64,000 nucleotides of DNA, from contig NZ_JAPPRR010000001.1 in the NCBI RefSeq assembly GCF_026719705.1, positions 659,255-723,254 on the forward strand, written 5' to 3'. Source of the DNA: Pseudokordiimonas caeni (GTDB lineage Bacteria; Pseudomonadota; Alphaproteobacteria; Sphingomonadales; Kordiimonadaceae). The notes below the pieces were generated by a model. It was not told where the DNA came from and searched no databases. It saw only the letters and a list, made by a program, of their open reading frames with translations. A program made the translations under genes and the position numbers. The stretch's first letter is position 1; the number at the start of each line of letters is the position of its first letter. Shown here one piece after another: positions 55,145 through 62,996 of the stretch.

Positions 55145-56287
55145 TCAGCCCTTCCTGAAGGGCAGGTGGTCGCGCAGGCTTTCGCCCATCTCCGCCACTT
55201 CGCGACGCTCCATGCGCAGGAACCGGGCCACTGCTTCGCGGAAACTGTCGTTCGGGATCGAATGTGCGCTCAGTGTTTCGACCGGTTCATAGCCGCGTGC
55301 CAGCTTATGGGGGCCCTGAGCACCCGCCTCCACGCATTTCAGGCCGTGGGCAATGGCCCAGTCGATTGCCTGGTAATAGCAGGTCTCGAAATGCAGGTTG
55401 GCGTGATCCTCCACGCAGCCCCAGTAGCGGCCATAAAGCGTATCGGCGCCGATCAGGTTGAGTGCCCCCGCGATGGGCTCACCCTCGCGCTCGGCCACGA
55501 TCAAGAGGATACGATCCGCCATTGTCTCGCCGATCAGGCTGAAGAATTCCCGGTTCAGGTAGGGCTGGCCCCATTTGCGGTTCCCGGTATCGATATAGAA
55601 ATCGAAGAAAGCGTCCCAGTGCGCTTCGGTGATGTCGCCTCCCGTCAGATGGCGGAAATTGATGCCGGCTTCCGCCACACTCCGACGCTCCTTCCTGATC
55701 TGCTTGCGCTTTGATGAGGAGAGCGCTGCCAGAAAGCCATCGAAGTCATCGTATCCCTTGTTGAACCAGTGAAACTGCTGGTCGGTGCGGATCAAATAGC
55801 CCGCCGCCTCGAAAATCGGGCGTTCTTCGGGCTCGATAAAGGTGGCATGGAGTGCCGAGAGCGAATTTGTGGCCGTGATGTCAGCTGCCGCCCGGGCAAG
55901 CGCCAGCTTCAGGGCATCGGTCGGGGCCAAGAGCCGTGGTCCAGTCACTGGGGTGAAGGGCACAGCCGACTGCAGCTTCGGATAATAGCGCCCGCCGGCA
56001 CGCTCATACGCGTCGGCCCAGCCATGGTCGAACACATATTCGCCGTAGGAATGGCTTTTGGCATAGAGCGGCATGGCTGCCATCAGGGTGCCCGTATCGT
56101 CCGCGAGCGTCAGGTGCGTCGCCTGCCAGCCGGTGCCGGGACCGACCGAACCGGACCGTTCGAGGGCGGCCAGAAATGCGTGGGAAACGAAGGGATTGGC
56201 GACGCCCGCAAGGGCATCCCACCCGGCGGCGTCAATTTCGAGTATGCTGGAGACAAGCTGCGGCGATAGGCGCGTGTCGTCTGGCAT
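55145..56287 (-). CDS. COG3146/FemAB-like GNAT protein
   Basis: A 380-residue protein of the COG3146 (DUF482) group, described as related to peptidoglycan peptide-bridge enzymes of the FemAB type with a GNAT fold. Features are the N-terminal NPFVSHAFLAALERSGSVG, the middle SSKRKQIRKERRSV and the C-terminal HGLKCVEAGAQGPHKLARGYEP. No reaction is proven. It is the last gene of a minus-strand set with ridA-like and glycerophosphodiesterase genes, starting 2 bases after the latter. Confidence 0.85.
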   Translation of the reverse strand: MPDDTRLSPQLVSSILEIDAAGWDALAGVANPFVSHAFLAALERSGSVGPGTGWQATHLTLADDTGTLMAAMPLYAKSHSYGEYVFDHGWADAYERAGGRYYPKLQSAVPFTPVTGPRLLAPTDALKLALARAAADITATNSLSALHATFIEPEERPIFEAAGYLIRTDQQFHWFNKGYDDFDGFLAALSSSKRKQIRKERRSVAEAGINFRHLTGGDITEAHWDAFFDFYIDTGNRKWGQPYLNREFFSLIGETMADRILLIVAEREGEPIAGALNLIGADTLYGRYWGCVEDHANLHFETCYYQAIDWAIAHGLKCVEAGAQGPHKLARGYEPVETLSAHSIPNDSFREAVARFLRMERREVAEMGESLRDHLPFRKG

Positions 56288-56288
56288 G

Positions 56289-57026
56289 TCAGCCGGTCAC
56301 CGCGGGAGATTCGAAGATCGGGGCATCCGCATGCTGGGCCGCCACTTTTTCCTGATGGGCTGTCCGCACGGTCCAGGTGGCAACAAGCCCGCCCTTGGCG
56401 CGCCAGTCATGGATGATCCTGTTGGGCAGCAGGTTCACATCCACCGCCAGAAAGTCGGGCCGGGCACGTTTCAGCCAGTAGGGGATAAGAAGCCGGGTCC
56501 GCATGCGCGAAAGCGTTTCCTGCCCCATGATGATGCCACGGGGGGCGAGGGGCAGGTGCTGGCGGCACCAGTCGGCCACATAGGGGTTGAAGGACATGAT
56601 GGCGACCGGCCCGTGATAGCCATGAAGCGCTTCGCGCACCGCAGCCATCAGTTTCGATACCTTGGTGTCCTTCTCGGTTTTCACTTCGATATAAAGCGCG
56701 ACTTTCGAGCTGATGGCATGCAACACATCGGCCAGAAGCGGCATGGGAAGGCCGCTTGCGCCTACCGGCAGGGCCTTGAGGTCGCCGTAGGGGACTTCCT
56801 TCACAAGGCCGACCCCTGCGGTCAGCCGGTCGAGTGTCTTGTCATGGAAAACAACCACCTGCCCGTCGGCGGAAAGCCGTACATCGATTTCGATGGCGAA
56901 GCCTTGCTCGACGGCGGCTTCCACGGCGGGCAGGGTGTTCTCAACCCGCACACTATCCTTCGCATGCAGCCCGCGGTGCGCGACCGGGGATTTGGCAAGC
57001 CAGGGAAAGGTGCGGGTTTCTGTCAT
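56289..57026 (-). CDS. ugpQ: Glycerophosphodiester phosphodiesterase
   Basis: A 245-residue GDPD-family enzyme, cytosolic by lack of a signal peptide, that hydrolyses glycerophosphodiesters to glycerol-3-phosphate and an alcohol. The catalytic-site residues are in VAHRGLHAK (His, Arg), ENTLPAVEAAVEQGFAIEIDV (Glu, Asp) and VVFHDKTLDRLT (His, Lys). The start ATG overlaps the stop of the upstream RidA-like gene by one base. It provides phosphate or glycerol-3-phosphate from lipid breakdown. Confidence 0.92.
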   Translation of the reverse strand: MTETRTFPWLAKSPVAHRGLHAKDSVRVENTLPAVEAAVEQGFAIEIDVRLSADGQVVVFHDKTLDRLTAGVGLVKEVPYGDLKALPVGASGLPMPLLADVLHAISSKVALYIEVKTEKDTKVSKLMAAVREALHGYHGPVAIMSFNPYVADWCRQHLPLAPRGIIMGQETLSRMRTRLLIPYWLKRARPDFLAVDVNLLPNRIIHDWRAKGGLVATWTVRTAHQEKVAAQHADAPIFESPAVTG

Positions 57027-57487
57027 CAGGCGATCTCGATCAGCGCGTCAATTTCAACTGGAACATTCAGCGGCAGGGCATTGGTGCCGACGGCCGAACG
57101 GCTGTGGCGACCCTTGTCGCCGAACACATCGACCATCAGGTCGCTTGCGGCATTCACCACTTTCGGCTGGTCGCCGTAGCCATCGATGCAATTGACGAAG
57201 GCGCCAAGCTTGACGACCCGGACCACGCGGTCAAGGTCGCCGCCGGCGGCGGCTTTCATCTGGGCGATCAGGTTGAGCGCACACTGGCGGGCAGCGGCAC
57301 AGGCGTCTTCGAAGCTCACGTCGGCGCCGACCTTGCCGGTATAGGCGATCTTGCCGTCACGAACCGGAATCTGGCCGGAAATGCTGACGAGATTGCCGCT
57401 CACCACGAAGGGCACATAGTTGGCAACGGGGGCGACGGGCGTCGGCAGTTCGATCCCGAGTTCCTTGAGGCGGGCGTCGATGGTCAT
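57026..57487 (-). CDS. RidA/YjgF-family protein lacking the catalytic arginine
   Basis: A 153-residue member of the RidA/YER057c/UK114 superfamily. I chose ATG at 57487, because the frame further up adds an unlikely leader. The end NALPLNVPVEIDALIEIA aligns to the RidA active-site strand, but Ala stands where E. coli RidA has Arg105, the residue needed for 2-aminoacrylate deamination. It therefore belongs to a Rid subgroup of unknown reaction. It leads the minus-strand set with the glycerophosphodiesterase. Confidence 0.88.
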   Translation of the reverse strand: MTIDARLKELGIELPTPVAPVANYVPFVVSGNLVSISGQIPVRDGKIAYTGKVGADVSFEDACAAARQCALNLIAQMKAAAGGDLDRVVRVVKLGAFVNCIDGYGDQPKVVNAASDLMVDVFGDKGRHSRSAVGTNALPLNVPVEIDALIEIA

Positions 57488-57576
57488 GGGTCTTGTCTCC
57501 GGAAATAGCGATAGGACCACCCTTATACAGGGCGGCCCTAGCCGGGGACAAGGGGCGCTATCGCCCGATCACGGGA

Positions 57577-58281
57577 TTATTCAGCGGCAGCGCCGAAGGC
57601 TTGTTTGCGCACCAGCTTGTCGCGGTACATCGCCTGGTCAGCGTGGTCGATCAGGCGGGCAGGGTCGGTGGCGCCGTTGAAGCTCATCACGCCGATGGAG
57701 CAATGTACGGGGATCACGATCCCGGCAAAGCTGACGGTCGAGGCATTGATGGCCTGTTGGATCGTGCGGATGCGCTTCTCGCCCTCAATGGCGTTGCAGC
57801 GTGTCAGCACGATGGCAAACTCGTCACCGGCGAGGCGGGCCACCACATCGGTGGTGCGGGTCAGTTTGGTCAGCATCTGGGCCACATGGCGCAGCACAGC
57901 GTCACCCGCCAGATGGCCGTGGCGGTCGTTGATGCCCTTGAAGCCGTCAAGGTCGATAAAGCCCAGCACGCCTTCATCATTGTGGCGTGCGGCGGCGGCC
58001 ATCACGTCGCCAAGGCGTGTTTTCAGGCCGCGGCGGTTCGGGATGCCGGTCAGGTCATCGGTCGAGGAAAGCTGTTCAAGATAGGCGATCCGTTCGGCCT
58101 GCGCCGACATGCGCTGCTCCGCCGCCGCCGCATAGCTCAGCACCTCGCTCACCAGTTGCCAGCCGTTGCTGTCAAACTTGATCTGCGCGTCCGATGCCGT
58201 CTGGATCAGGCGGCCGGCCAGCTGGCTGACATAGGGATTGATATCCATTTTGGATTCGTTGCGGGCACGATGATGCGTCAT
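57577..58281 (-). CDS. GGDEF-domain protein, predicted diguanylate cyclase
   Basis: A 234-residue cytosolic protein with a short N-terminal region (about 60 residues, with no clear sensor domain) and a GGDEF domain with the variant motif AGDEF at 151-155, an active variant in some enzymes. The inhibitory site RTTD lies at the right distance before it, so feedback by c-di-GMP is plausible. AAGGAGT precedes the ATG. It is a single gene; 92 AT-rich bases upstream separate it from dinB and should hold its promoter. Confidence 0.86.
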   Translation of the reverse strand: MTHHRARNESKMDINPYVSQLAGRLIQTASDAQIKFDSNGWQLVSEVLSYAAAAEQRMSAQAERIAYLEQLSSTDDLTGIPNRRGLKTRLGDVMAAAARHNDEGVLGFIDLDGFKGINDRHGHLAGDAVLRHVAQMLTKLTRTTDVVARLAGDEFAIVLTRCNAIEGEKRIRTIQQAINASTVSFAGIVIPVHCSIGVMSFNGATDPARLIDHADQAMYRDKLVRKQAFGAAAE

Positions 58282-58373
58282 GACGAGACTCCTTACCGGG
58301 TATTGTCGACTGCCTCACACCATGCAAACCGGATGCCACAATATTTTTGTTATATGTGTTTGAAAAATATCAG

Positions 58374-59684
58374 TTATTTTTGGTTCTTCTCAGGGTTGTC
58401 CACGGCAGTTTTTGCCGGAAGGCTGCGGCCTTTGCCGATAGCGTCGCGGCCGAATTTGGCCCTCAGTGCATCAAGTGCGCGTTCCGCGGTGGCGCGTTTG
58501 GTGCGGCCGGGGTCGATAAGGTCCGGTTGGTCGGCCTCCTCTGGCGAGCGAAACTGCGATCCGCCGATGCCGATCAGCCGGTAGGGCGTGCCATCCGCGA
58601 GCGGCTTCAGCATGTCGCGGCCCACTTCAAACAGTGTTTCGGCAAGCTGGGTGGGTGTGTCCAGCGTGCGAGAGCGCGTGACAATGCGGTGCATGCTGGT
58701 TTTCAGCTTCAACGTGATGGTGAGCGCCGCCAGGCCCTTCTTCTTCAGGCCCTCGGATGTCCGCTCGGCCTGCCGCCACAGATGGTTCTCAAGGGCAGCG
58801 AGATCGGCGAGGTCGCGGTCCAGCGTGATTTCGGACGATACGCTTTTCACGGGCTGATCGGCGGAAACACGGCGGCGGTCCTCACCGCGCGCCAGATGAT
58901 AAAGGCGCGATCCCATGTCGCCGTAGCGCCGCACCAGCCGGCTTTCGTCCATGCCCTGCAACTGGCTGATCATGGTCAGCCCGTCCTTCTGCAGCTTGGT
59001 TGCCATTTGCGCACCGACCCCATAGATGCGGCTGATGGGCAGCGGGGCGAGGATGGCTTTTGCGTCACCTTCACCGATGACGGTGAAGCCGCGCGGTTTC
59101 TGCATGTCGGACGCGAGCTTGGCGAGGAATTTGTTGGGGGCGAGGCCGACCGAGATGGTGATGCCGATCTCGCGTTCGATATCGGCGGCAAGGCGGGCGA
59201 GCATGACGGCAGGCGGGGCGCCGTGCAGGCGTTCGGTGCCGGACAGGTCCATGAAGGCTTCATCGATAGAGACGGGCTCCACAAGCGGGGTGAGGCGCGC
59301 CATCATGGCGCGGACCTGCAATCCCGCTTCCTTGTATTTTCCCATGTTCGGCATCATGACCACGGCATCGGGGCACAGTTTGCGGGCCTGATACATGGGC
59401 ATGGCCGACCTGACGCCCGAAAGCCTTGCGATATAACAAGCGGTGGAAACCACCCCGCGCCCGCCGGTGCCGCCGATGATCAGGGGCTTGTCCTTCAGGC
59501 TCGGGTCGTCACGCTTCTCGATGGTGGCATAGAAGGCGTCACAGTCCATATGGGCGATGGTCAGACGCTCCAGTTCGGCGTGGCTGACCGTGCGGCGGCT
59601 GCCGCAAACCGGGCAGGGCGTGGGGCCCGGCCCGCCCTCGAACCGGTGGAAACCATCGCGGCAAAGGAAGGGGACGGGGGTCAT
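58374..59684 (-). CDS. dinB: DNA polymerase IV with N-terminal cysteine motif
   Basis: A 436-residue Y-family translesion polymerase. Catalytic acidic residues are in AHMDCDAFYA (Asp47) and SIDEAFMDL, and the palm, thumb and little-finger regions are complete. The first 30 residues carry Cys8 and the pair CPVC (24-27), possibly a zinc ribbon, as seen in alphaproteobacterial DinB. The ATG overlaps the upstream HAD gene by 4 bases, so the two are coupled. A LexA box was not found. Confidence 0.94.
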   Translation of the reverse strand: MTPVPFLCRDGFHRFEGGPGPTPCPVCGSRRTVSHAELERLTIAHMDCDAFYATIEKRDDPSLKDKPLIIGGTGGRGVVSTACYIARLSGVRSAMPMYQARKLCPDAVVMMPNMGKYKEAGLQVRAMMARLTPLVEPVSIDEAFMDLSGTERLHGAPPAVMLARLAADIEREIGITISVGLAPNKFLAKLASDMQKPRGFTVIGEGDAKAILAPLPISRIYGVGAQMATKLQKDGLTMISQLQGMDESRLVRRYGDMGSRLYHLARGEDRRRVSADQPVKSVSSEITLDRDLADLAALENHLWRQAERTSEGLKKKGLAALTITLKLKTSMHRIVTRSRTLDTPTQLAETLFEVGRDMLKPLADGTPYRLIGIGGSQFRSPEEADQPDLIDPGRTKRATAERALDALRAKFGRDAIGKGRSLPAKTAVDNPEKNQK

Positions 59685-60337
59685 GGCCGCAAGCGGATGC
59701 CCCCGGCCAGAGTGCGGATATGATCGTGCGCTGCTGCCCAGTCGTCGATGCGGACATGGGCGTCGGGCGCCGGCGGCAGGAGCGCAGCGAGGCGCGGGTC
59801 TGCCACCATATGCAGCCGGTGCGTGGCCGGTGCATGCCGGGCTACCGAGGCATGGTGTGGCGGCAGGTCATCGACAAATACGGTAGGCGCCTTGAGGCCT
59901 GCGGTGAGTGTTGCAACGAACTCGCCCTTGCCGCCTTTCGAGGCGATCACCGGGTAAGGCATGCCATGCCCGGCGAGGTTGGCGGCGCGCGCCTCGCGCT
60001 GGGCTGATGGCACGTTCGACAGGACGACAATCTGCCAGTCGGCAGAGAGCGCGGCGAGGGCGTCAGCCGCCCCCGGCACGGGCTCGATATCGCGGGTGCG
60101 GGCGGTGAAGAAGGAGGAAAGAAGTTCGCGGACATGGTCGGCGGCGACGAGCACACCGTGGCGGTCATAGACATTGCCGGTGATGGCAAAGCTCTTGAGG
60201 CGCAATTCATAGCCTTCCCCCAGGAGATAGGCCTCAAGCGCTTCCATGAACCGCAGCAACACTTCGTCGGCATCGAGGATCAGGAGCGGCTTTTCAGGGT
60301 CGAAACCCGCGGCGATGGCTTCGGCGTCTTTCACCAT
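59681..60337 (-). CDS. HAD-like hydrolase
   Basis: A 218-residue HAD-fold protein. Motif I is LLILDADEVLL, in which Asp-x-Asp supplies the nucleophile, motif II is VLSNVPS and the C-terminal motif TVFVDDLPPHHASV carries the metal-binding acidic pair. The start at 60337 overlaps the DUF3572 stop, preceded by AAGGGG. It is coupled to dinB. The substrate is unknown. Confidence 0.83.
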   Translation of the reverse strand: MVKDAEAIAAGFDPEKPLLILDADEVLLRFMEALEAYLLGEGYELRLKSFAITGNVYDRHGVLVAADHVRELLSSFFTARTRDIEPVPGAADALAALSADWQIVVLSNVPSAQREARAANLAGHGMPYPVIASKGGKGEFVATLTAGLKAPTVFVDDLPPHHASVARHAPATHRLHMVADPRLAALLPPAPDAHVRIDDWAAAHDHIRTLAGGIRLRP

Positions 60338-60612
60338 TCGACCCCTTTGCCACCGCCGAGGGTGCGCCATGCGGCGACCACTTCTTCCGGCTTGCGGTTC
60401 ACGGCGAGGGCAAAATCGACAAGATCGGGTTCGAAATCGATCAGGAACCCGAGCACACTGGCCTGCATGTCGGCTTCCGCAAGACCGGCGCGCAGGGTAT
60501 CAGGATCGAGCCCCGTGATCGTGAAAAATCGGTCGCGCAGGGCATCTTCCGCCACGATATGGGCGACAGCCTGCAGGGCCATGGTTTCGGCTTCGATCGA
60601 CTGGATAGACAT
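60331..60612 (-). CDS. DUF3572 family protein
   Basis: A 93-residue protein of the small alphaproteobacterial DUF3572 family, with MSIQSIEAETMALQAVAHIV at the N-terminus and an all-helical acidic body. I chose ATG at 60612 with GCAGGAG upstream. It overlaps the following HAD gene by 7 bases. Function is unknown. It is divergent from divK, and this placement next to divK recurs in alphaproteobacteria as far as I recall. Confidence 0.83.
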   Translation of the reverse strand: MSIQSIEAETMALQAVAHIVAEDALRDRFFTITGLDPDTLRAGLAEADMQASVLGFLIDFEPDLVDFALAVNRKPEEVVAAWRTLGGGKGVEW

Positions 60613-60723
60613 AGGGGCTCCTGCAACATACCGGGGCGGGGATTCGGCTTTCATAATAAGAGAGGGGCAGGCAGTTTAAAAGTCATCAGCAATGTGCTGT
60701 CAGGCTTGTCTTTTGACAGAAAG

Positions 60724-60753
60724 CGAGCCTATTATTCCAAACAGATAGGCTCG
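60724..60753. repeat. Inverted repeat upstream of divK
   Basis: CGAGCCTAT at 60724-60732 and ATAGGCTCG at 60745-60753 form a perfect 9-bp inverted repeat with a 12-base spacer, in the 179-base region between the DUF3572 gene and divK. It ends 38 bases before the divK ATG. It could be an operator for a dimeric regulator or a leader hairpin. The repeat is seen, the role is unknown. Confidence 0.65.
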
Positions 60754-60791
60754 TAGCTGGTTTGAGCAGAAGCCAAAGTCCAGGGGGTGGT

Positions 60792-61157
60792 ATGGAGAAG
60801 AAGATCCTGATCGTCGAAGATAACGAGCTTAATATGAAGCTCTTCTGCGACCTTCTCGAAGCCCACAACTACAAGGTTATCCAGACCCGGGATGGTATGG
60901 CGGCGCTTGATCTGGCCCGCGAACACAATCCCGACCTGATCCTGATGGATATCCAGTTGCCCGAGGTTTCCGGCCTTGAAGTCACGAAGTGGCTGAAGGA
61001 AGACGAAGATCTGCGGAAAATCCCCGTTGTTGCCGTCACGGCCTTTGCCATGAAGGGCGACGAAGAAAAAATCCGCGAAGGCGGGTGTGAAGCCTATATC
61101 GCCAAGCCGATTTCGGTCGGCCACTTTCTTGAAACCGTCAAGCAGTTTGCCGGGTAG
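60792..61157 (+). CDS. divK: Single-domain response regulator DivK
   Basis: A 121-residue receiver protein without an output domain. Phosphoacceptor Asp53 in LMDIQLP, the acidic pair VEDN and Lys105 in IAKPIS are present. In Caulobacter DivK is phosphorylated by DivJ, dephosphorylated by PleC and inhibits the CckA-ChpT-CtrA pathway through DivL. I chose ATG at 60792, because the frame upstream is not conserved. pleD follows 6 bases later. Confidence 0.95.
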   Translation: MEKKILIVEDNELNMKLFCDLLEAHNYKVIQTRDGMAALDLAREHNPDLILMDIQLPEVSGLEVTKWLKEDEDLRKIPVVAVTAFAMKGDEEKIREGGCEAYIAKPISVGHFLETVKQFAG

Positions 61158-61163
61158 TAATCG

Positions 61164-62540
61164 ATGACAGCCCGTGTTTTGGTGGTGGACGATGTGCCAC
61201 CCAACGTCAAGCTTTTGGAAGCGAAGCTGACGAGCGAGTATTTTGATGTTCTGACGGCTTTCAGTGGGCCCGAAGCGCTGGATGTGATTTCGCGCGAACA
61301 TCCCGATATCATCCTTCTCGATGTCATGATGCCCGGCATGGACGGGTTCGAGGTATGCCGCCGCATCAAGGCGGACGCCGCGACCTCGCACATCCCTGTG
61401 GTGATGGTGACCGCCCTTGACCAGCCGTCCGACCGCGTGGCGGGGCTTGAGGCTGGCGCCGATGATTTTCTGACCAAACCTGTGCAGGACCTTGCCCTTT
61501 TCGCCCGCGTCAAATCGCTGGTGCGCCTCAAGGTGATGATGGACGAGCTTCGGAACCGCGAGGCAACCGGCACGACGCTTGGATGGGAAGGCGATCTGGA
61601 TGATCCGATCGCCAACGAACTCCCTGACAATGCCGCCATCCTTGTGGTGGACGAGCAGGAACGGGTGATGGAGCGGATCGCCCGCGCGCTTGAAGGGGTC
61701 GGTGACGTCACCTTCATGACCGGCGGCGACGATGTGGCCGAACGCGCCCGCGAGAAATCATTCGACCTGATCATCGTTTCTCTCACCATGAAATCGACCG
61801 ACGGCCTGCGGGTTTGTTCCAAGCTCCGTTCGTTCGAGGAAACGCGCCATGTGCCAATCCTCGTGATGGTGGACGATGGCAACGCCAAATTCCTTGTCCG
61901 CGCGCTCGAAATGGGTGTTAACGACTATGTGGTAAGACCCGTGGACCGGATGGAGTTTTTGGCGCGGGTGAAGACGCAGCTCAAGCGCAAGCGCTATGCC
62001 GACAAGCTTTGGGAAAACTTCCATGTGTCGATGCAGCTCGCCACCACCGATGCGGTGACAGGGCTCTATAACCGCCATTATCTGACCACCCACATGGAAA
62101 CCCAGCTGCAAACGGCGCAGAAGCGCGGCAAGCCGCTTTCCGTGATGATTCTCGACATCGACTTCTTCAAGAAGGTCAATGATACCTACGGCCACGCGGC
62201 CGGCGACCTGGTGCTGAAGGAATTTGCGAATCGCATCGCCCGCAATATCCGCGGGGTGGATCTTGCGGCCCGCTACGGCGGCGAGGAATTTGTGGTGATG
62301 ATGCCGGATACGCCGCTCGACTGGGCGCACATGATCGCCGACCGCCTGCGTCAGGAAGTCGCTGAGCAGAGCTTCGATATCGGCTCCAACGACGGGCCCA
62401 TCAGCGTTACCGTATCGATCGGCGTCGCTGTTGCCGGCGAGAGCACAACGCCCGCCGAGCTTCTGGATGCGGCCGACAGGGCGCTTTATACCGCCAAGGA
62501 AGGCGGGCGTAACCGCGTGGTGCTGGCACCTACCGCCTGA
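61164..62540 (+). CDS. pleD: PleD, receiver-receiver-GGDEF diguanylate cyclase
   Basis: A 458-residue protein. REC1 has Asp53 in LLDVMMP, REC2 (about 155-275) has Ser in place of the phosphoacceptor (IIVSLTMK), as in Caulobacter PleD, where it is an adaptor, and the GGDEF domain has GGEEF at 372-376 with the inhibitory RGVD before it. Phosphorylated PleD makes c-di-GMP at the cell pole and promotes the swarmer-to-stalked transition. The gene follows divK by 6 bases and ends at a bidirectional terminator. Confidence 0.96.
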   Translation: MTARVLVVDDVPPNVKLLEAKLTSEYFDVLTAFSGPEALDVISREHPDIILLDVMMPGMDGFEVCRRIKADAATSHIPVVMVTALDQPSDRVAGLEAGADDFLTKPVQDLALFARVKSLVRLKVMMDELRNREATGTTLGWEGDLDDPIANELPDNAAILVVDEQERVMERIARALEGVGDVTFMTGGDDVAERAREKSFDLIIVSLTMKSTDGLRVCSKLRSFEETRHVPILVMVDDGNAKFLVRALEMGVNDYVVRPVDRMEFLARVKTQLKRKRYADKLWENFHVSMQLATTDAVTGLYNRHYLTTHMETQLQTAQKRGKPLSVMILDIDFFKKVNDTYGHAAGDLVLKEFANRIARNIRGVDLAARYGGEEFVVMMPDTPLDWAHMIADRLRQEVAEQSFDIGSNDGPISVTVSIGVAVAGESTTPAELLDAADRALYTAKEGGRNRVVLAPTA

Positions 62541-62561
62541 TTTCAGACGGGAAAGACAAAT

Positions 62562-62594
62562 GAAAAAGGGCTGCGAATTTCGCAGCCCTTTTTC
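62562..62594. terminator. Bidirectional terminator between pleD and rpmG
   Basis: AAAAAGGGCTGCGA (62563-62576) pairs with TCGCAGCCCTTTTT (62580-62593) with a 3-base loop. The A- and T-tracts flank the stem on both sides, so it can end pleD on the plus strand and rpmG on the minus strand. Confidence 0.9.
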
Positions 62595-62618
62595 GTATCA
62601 CCTGCGGTGAAAGCCAGA

Positions 62619-62786
62619 TTACTTGATCTTGGCTTCCTTGAACTCCACATGCTTACGGACGACCGGGTCGTACTTCCGAAGGACCATCTTTTCCGTCATG
62701 GTGCGCGGGTTTTTCTTGGTCACATAGAAGTAGCCGGTGTCAGCAGTGCTGAGCAGCTTGATCTTGATGCTGGACGGCTTTGCCAT
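62619..62786 (-). CDS. rpmG: 50S ribosomal protein L33
   Basis: A 55-residue protein, [18 protein letters not shown] at its start and a [12 protein letters not shown]-type end, matching the alphaproteobacterial zinc-free L33. It is encoded on the minus strand from ATG 62786 to TAA at 62619, preceded by GGAGTAAG. A promoter candidate lies 60 bases upstream. The order divK-pleD-rpmG is common in alphaproteobacteria. It is short and easily missed by length cut-offs. Confidence 0.95.
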   Translation of the reverse strand: MAKPSSIKIKLLSTADTGYFYVTKKNPRTMTEKMVLRKYDPVVRKHVEFKEAKIK

Positions 62787-62846
62787 CGGTCTTACTCCGA
62801 GAATTCCGTTAACGAGATCGCCAGTTGGCGACCGGTTCGACGGCGC

Positions 62847-62874
62847 AACATACTGTCAGGGGACGATAAGTCAA
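62847..62874 (-). promoter_or_regulatory. Promoter of rpmG
   Basis: On the minus strand, TTGACT (62869-62874) and TATGTT (62847-62852) are separated by 16 bases, which places a start near 62840, about 54 bases before the rpmG ATG. The -35 is a 5/6 match and the -10 a 4/6 match to consensus. Confidence 0.6.
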
Positions 62875-62996
62875 GCGCAGATTGGCCATTCCGGCGGGAA
62901 AAATCCGCGGGAAGCATCAATTACCCGAAATCGCTAATGGATGCGTAACCATTGATATGCCAAAAGAGGGGCACACGAATTGTGACGGGGCCGAGA

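Noticed and set aside
60715-60736. TTGACA near 60716 as a divK promoter -35
   Set aside because: The TATTAT downstream is only 11 bases away, and no -10-like hexamer exists at 16-18 bases.
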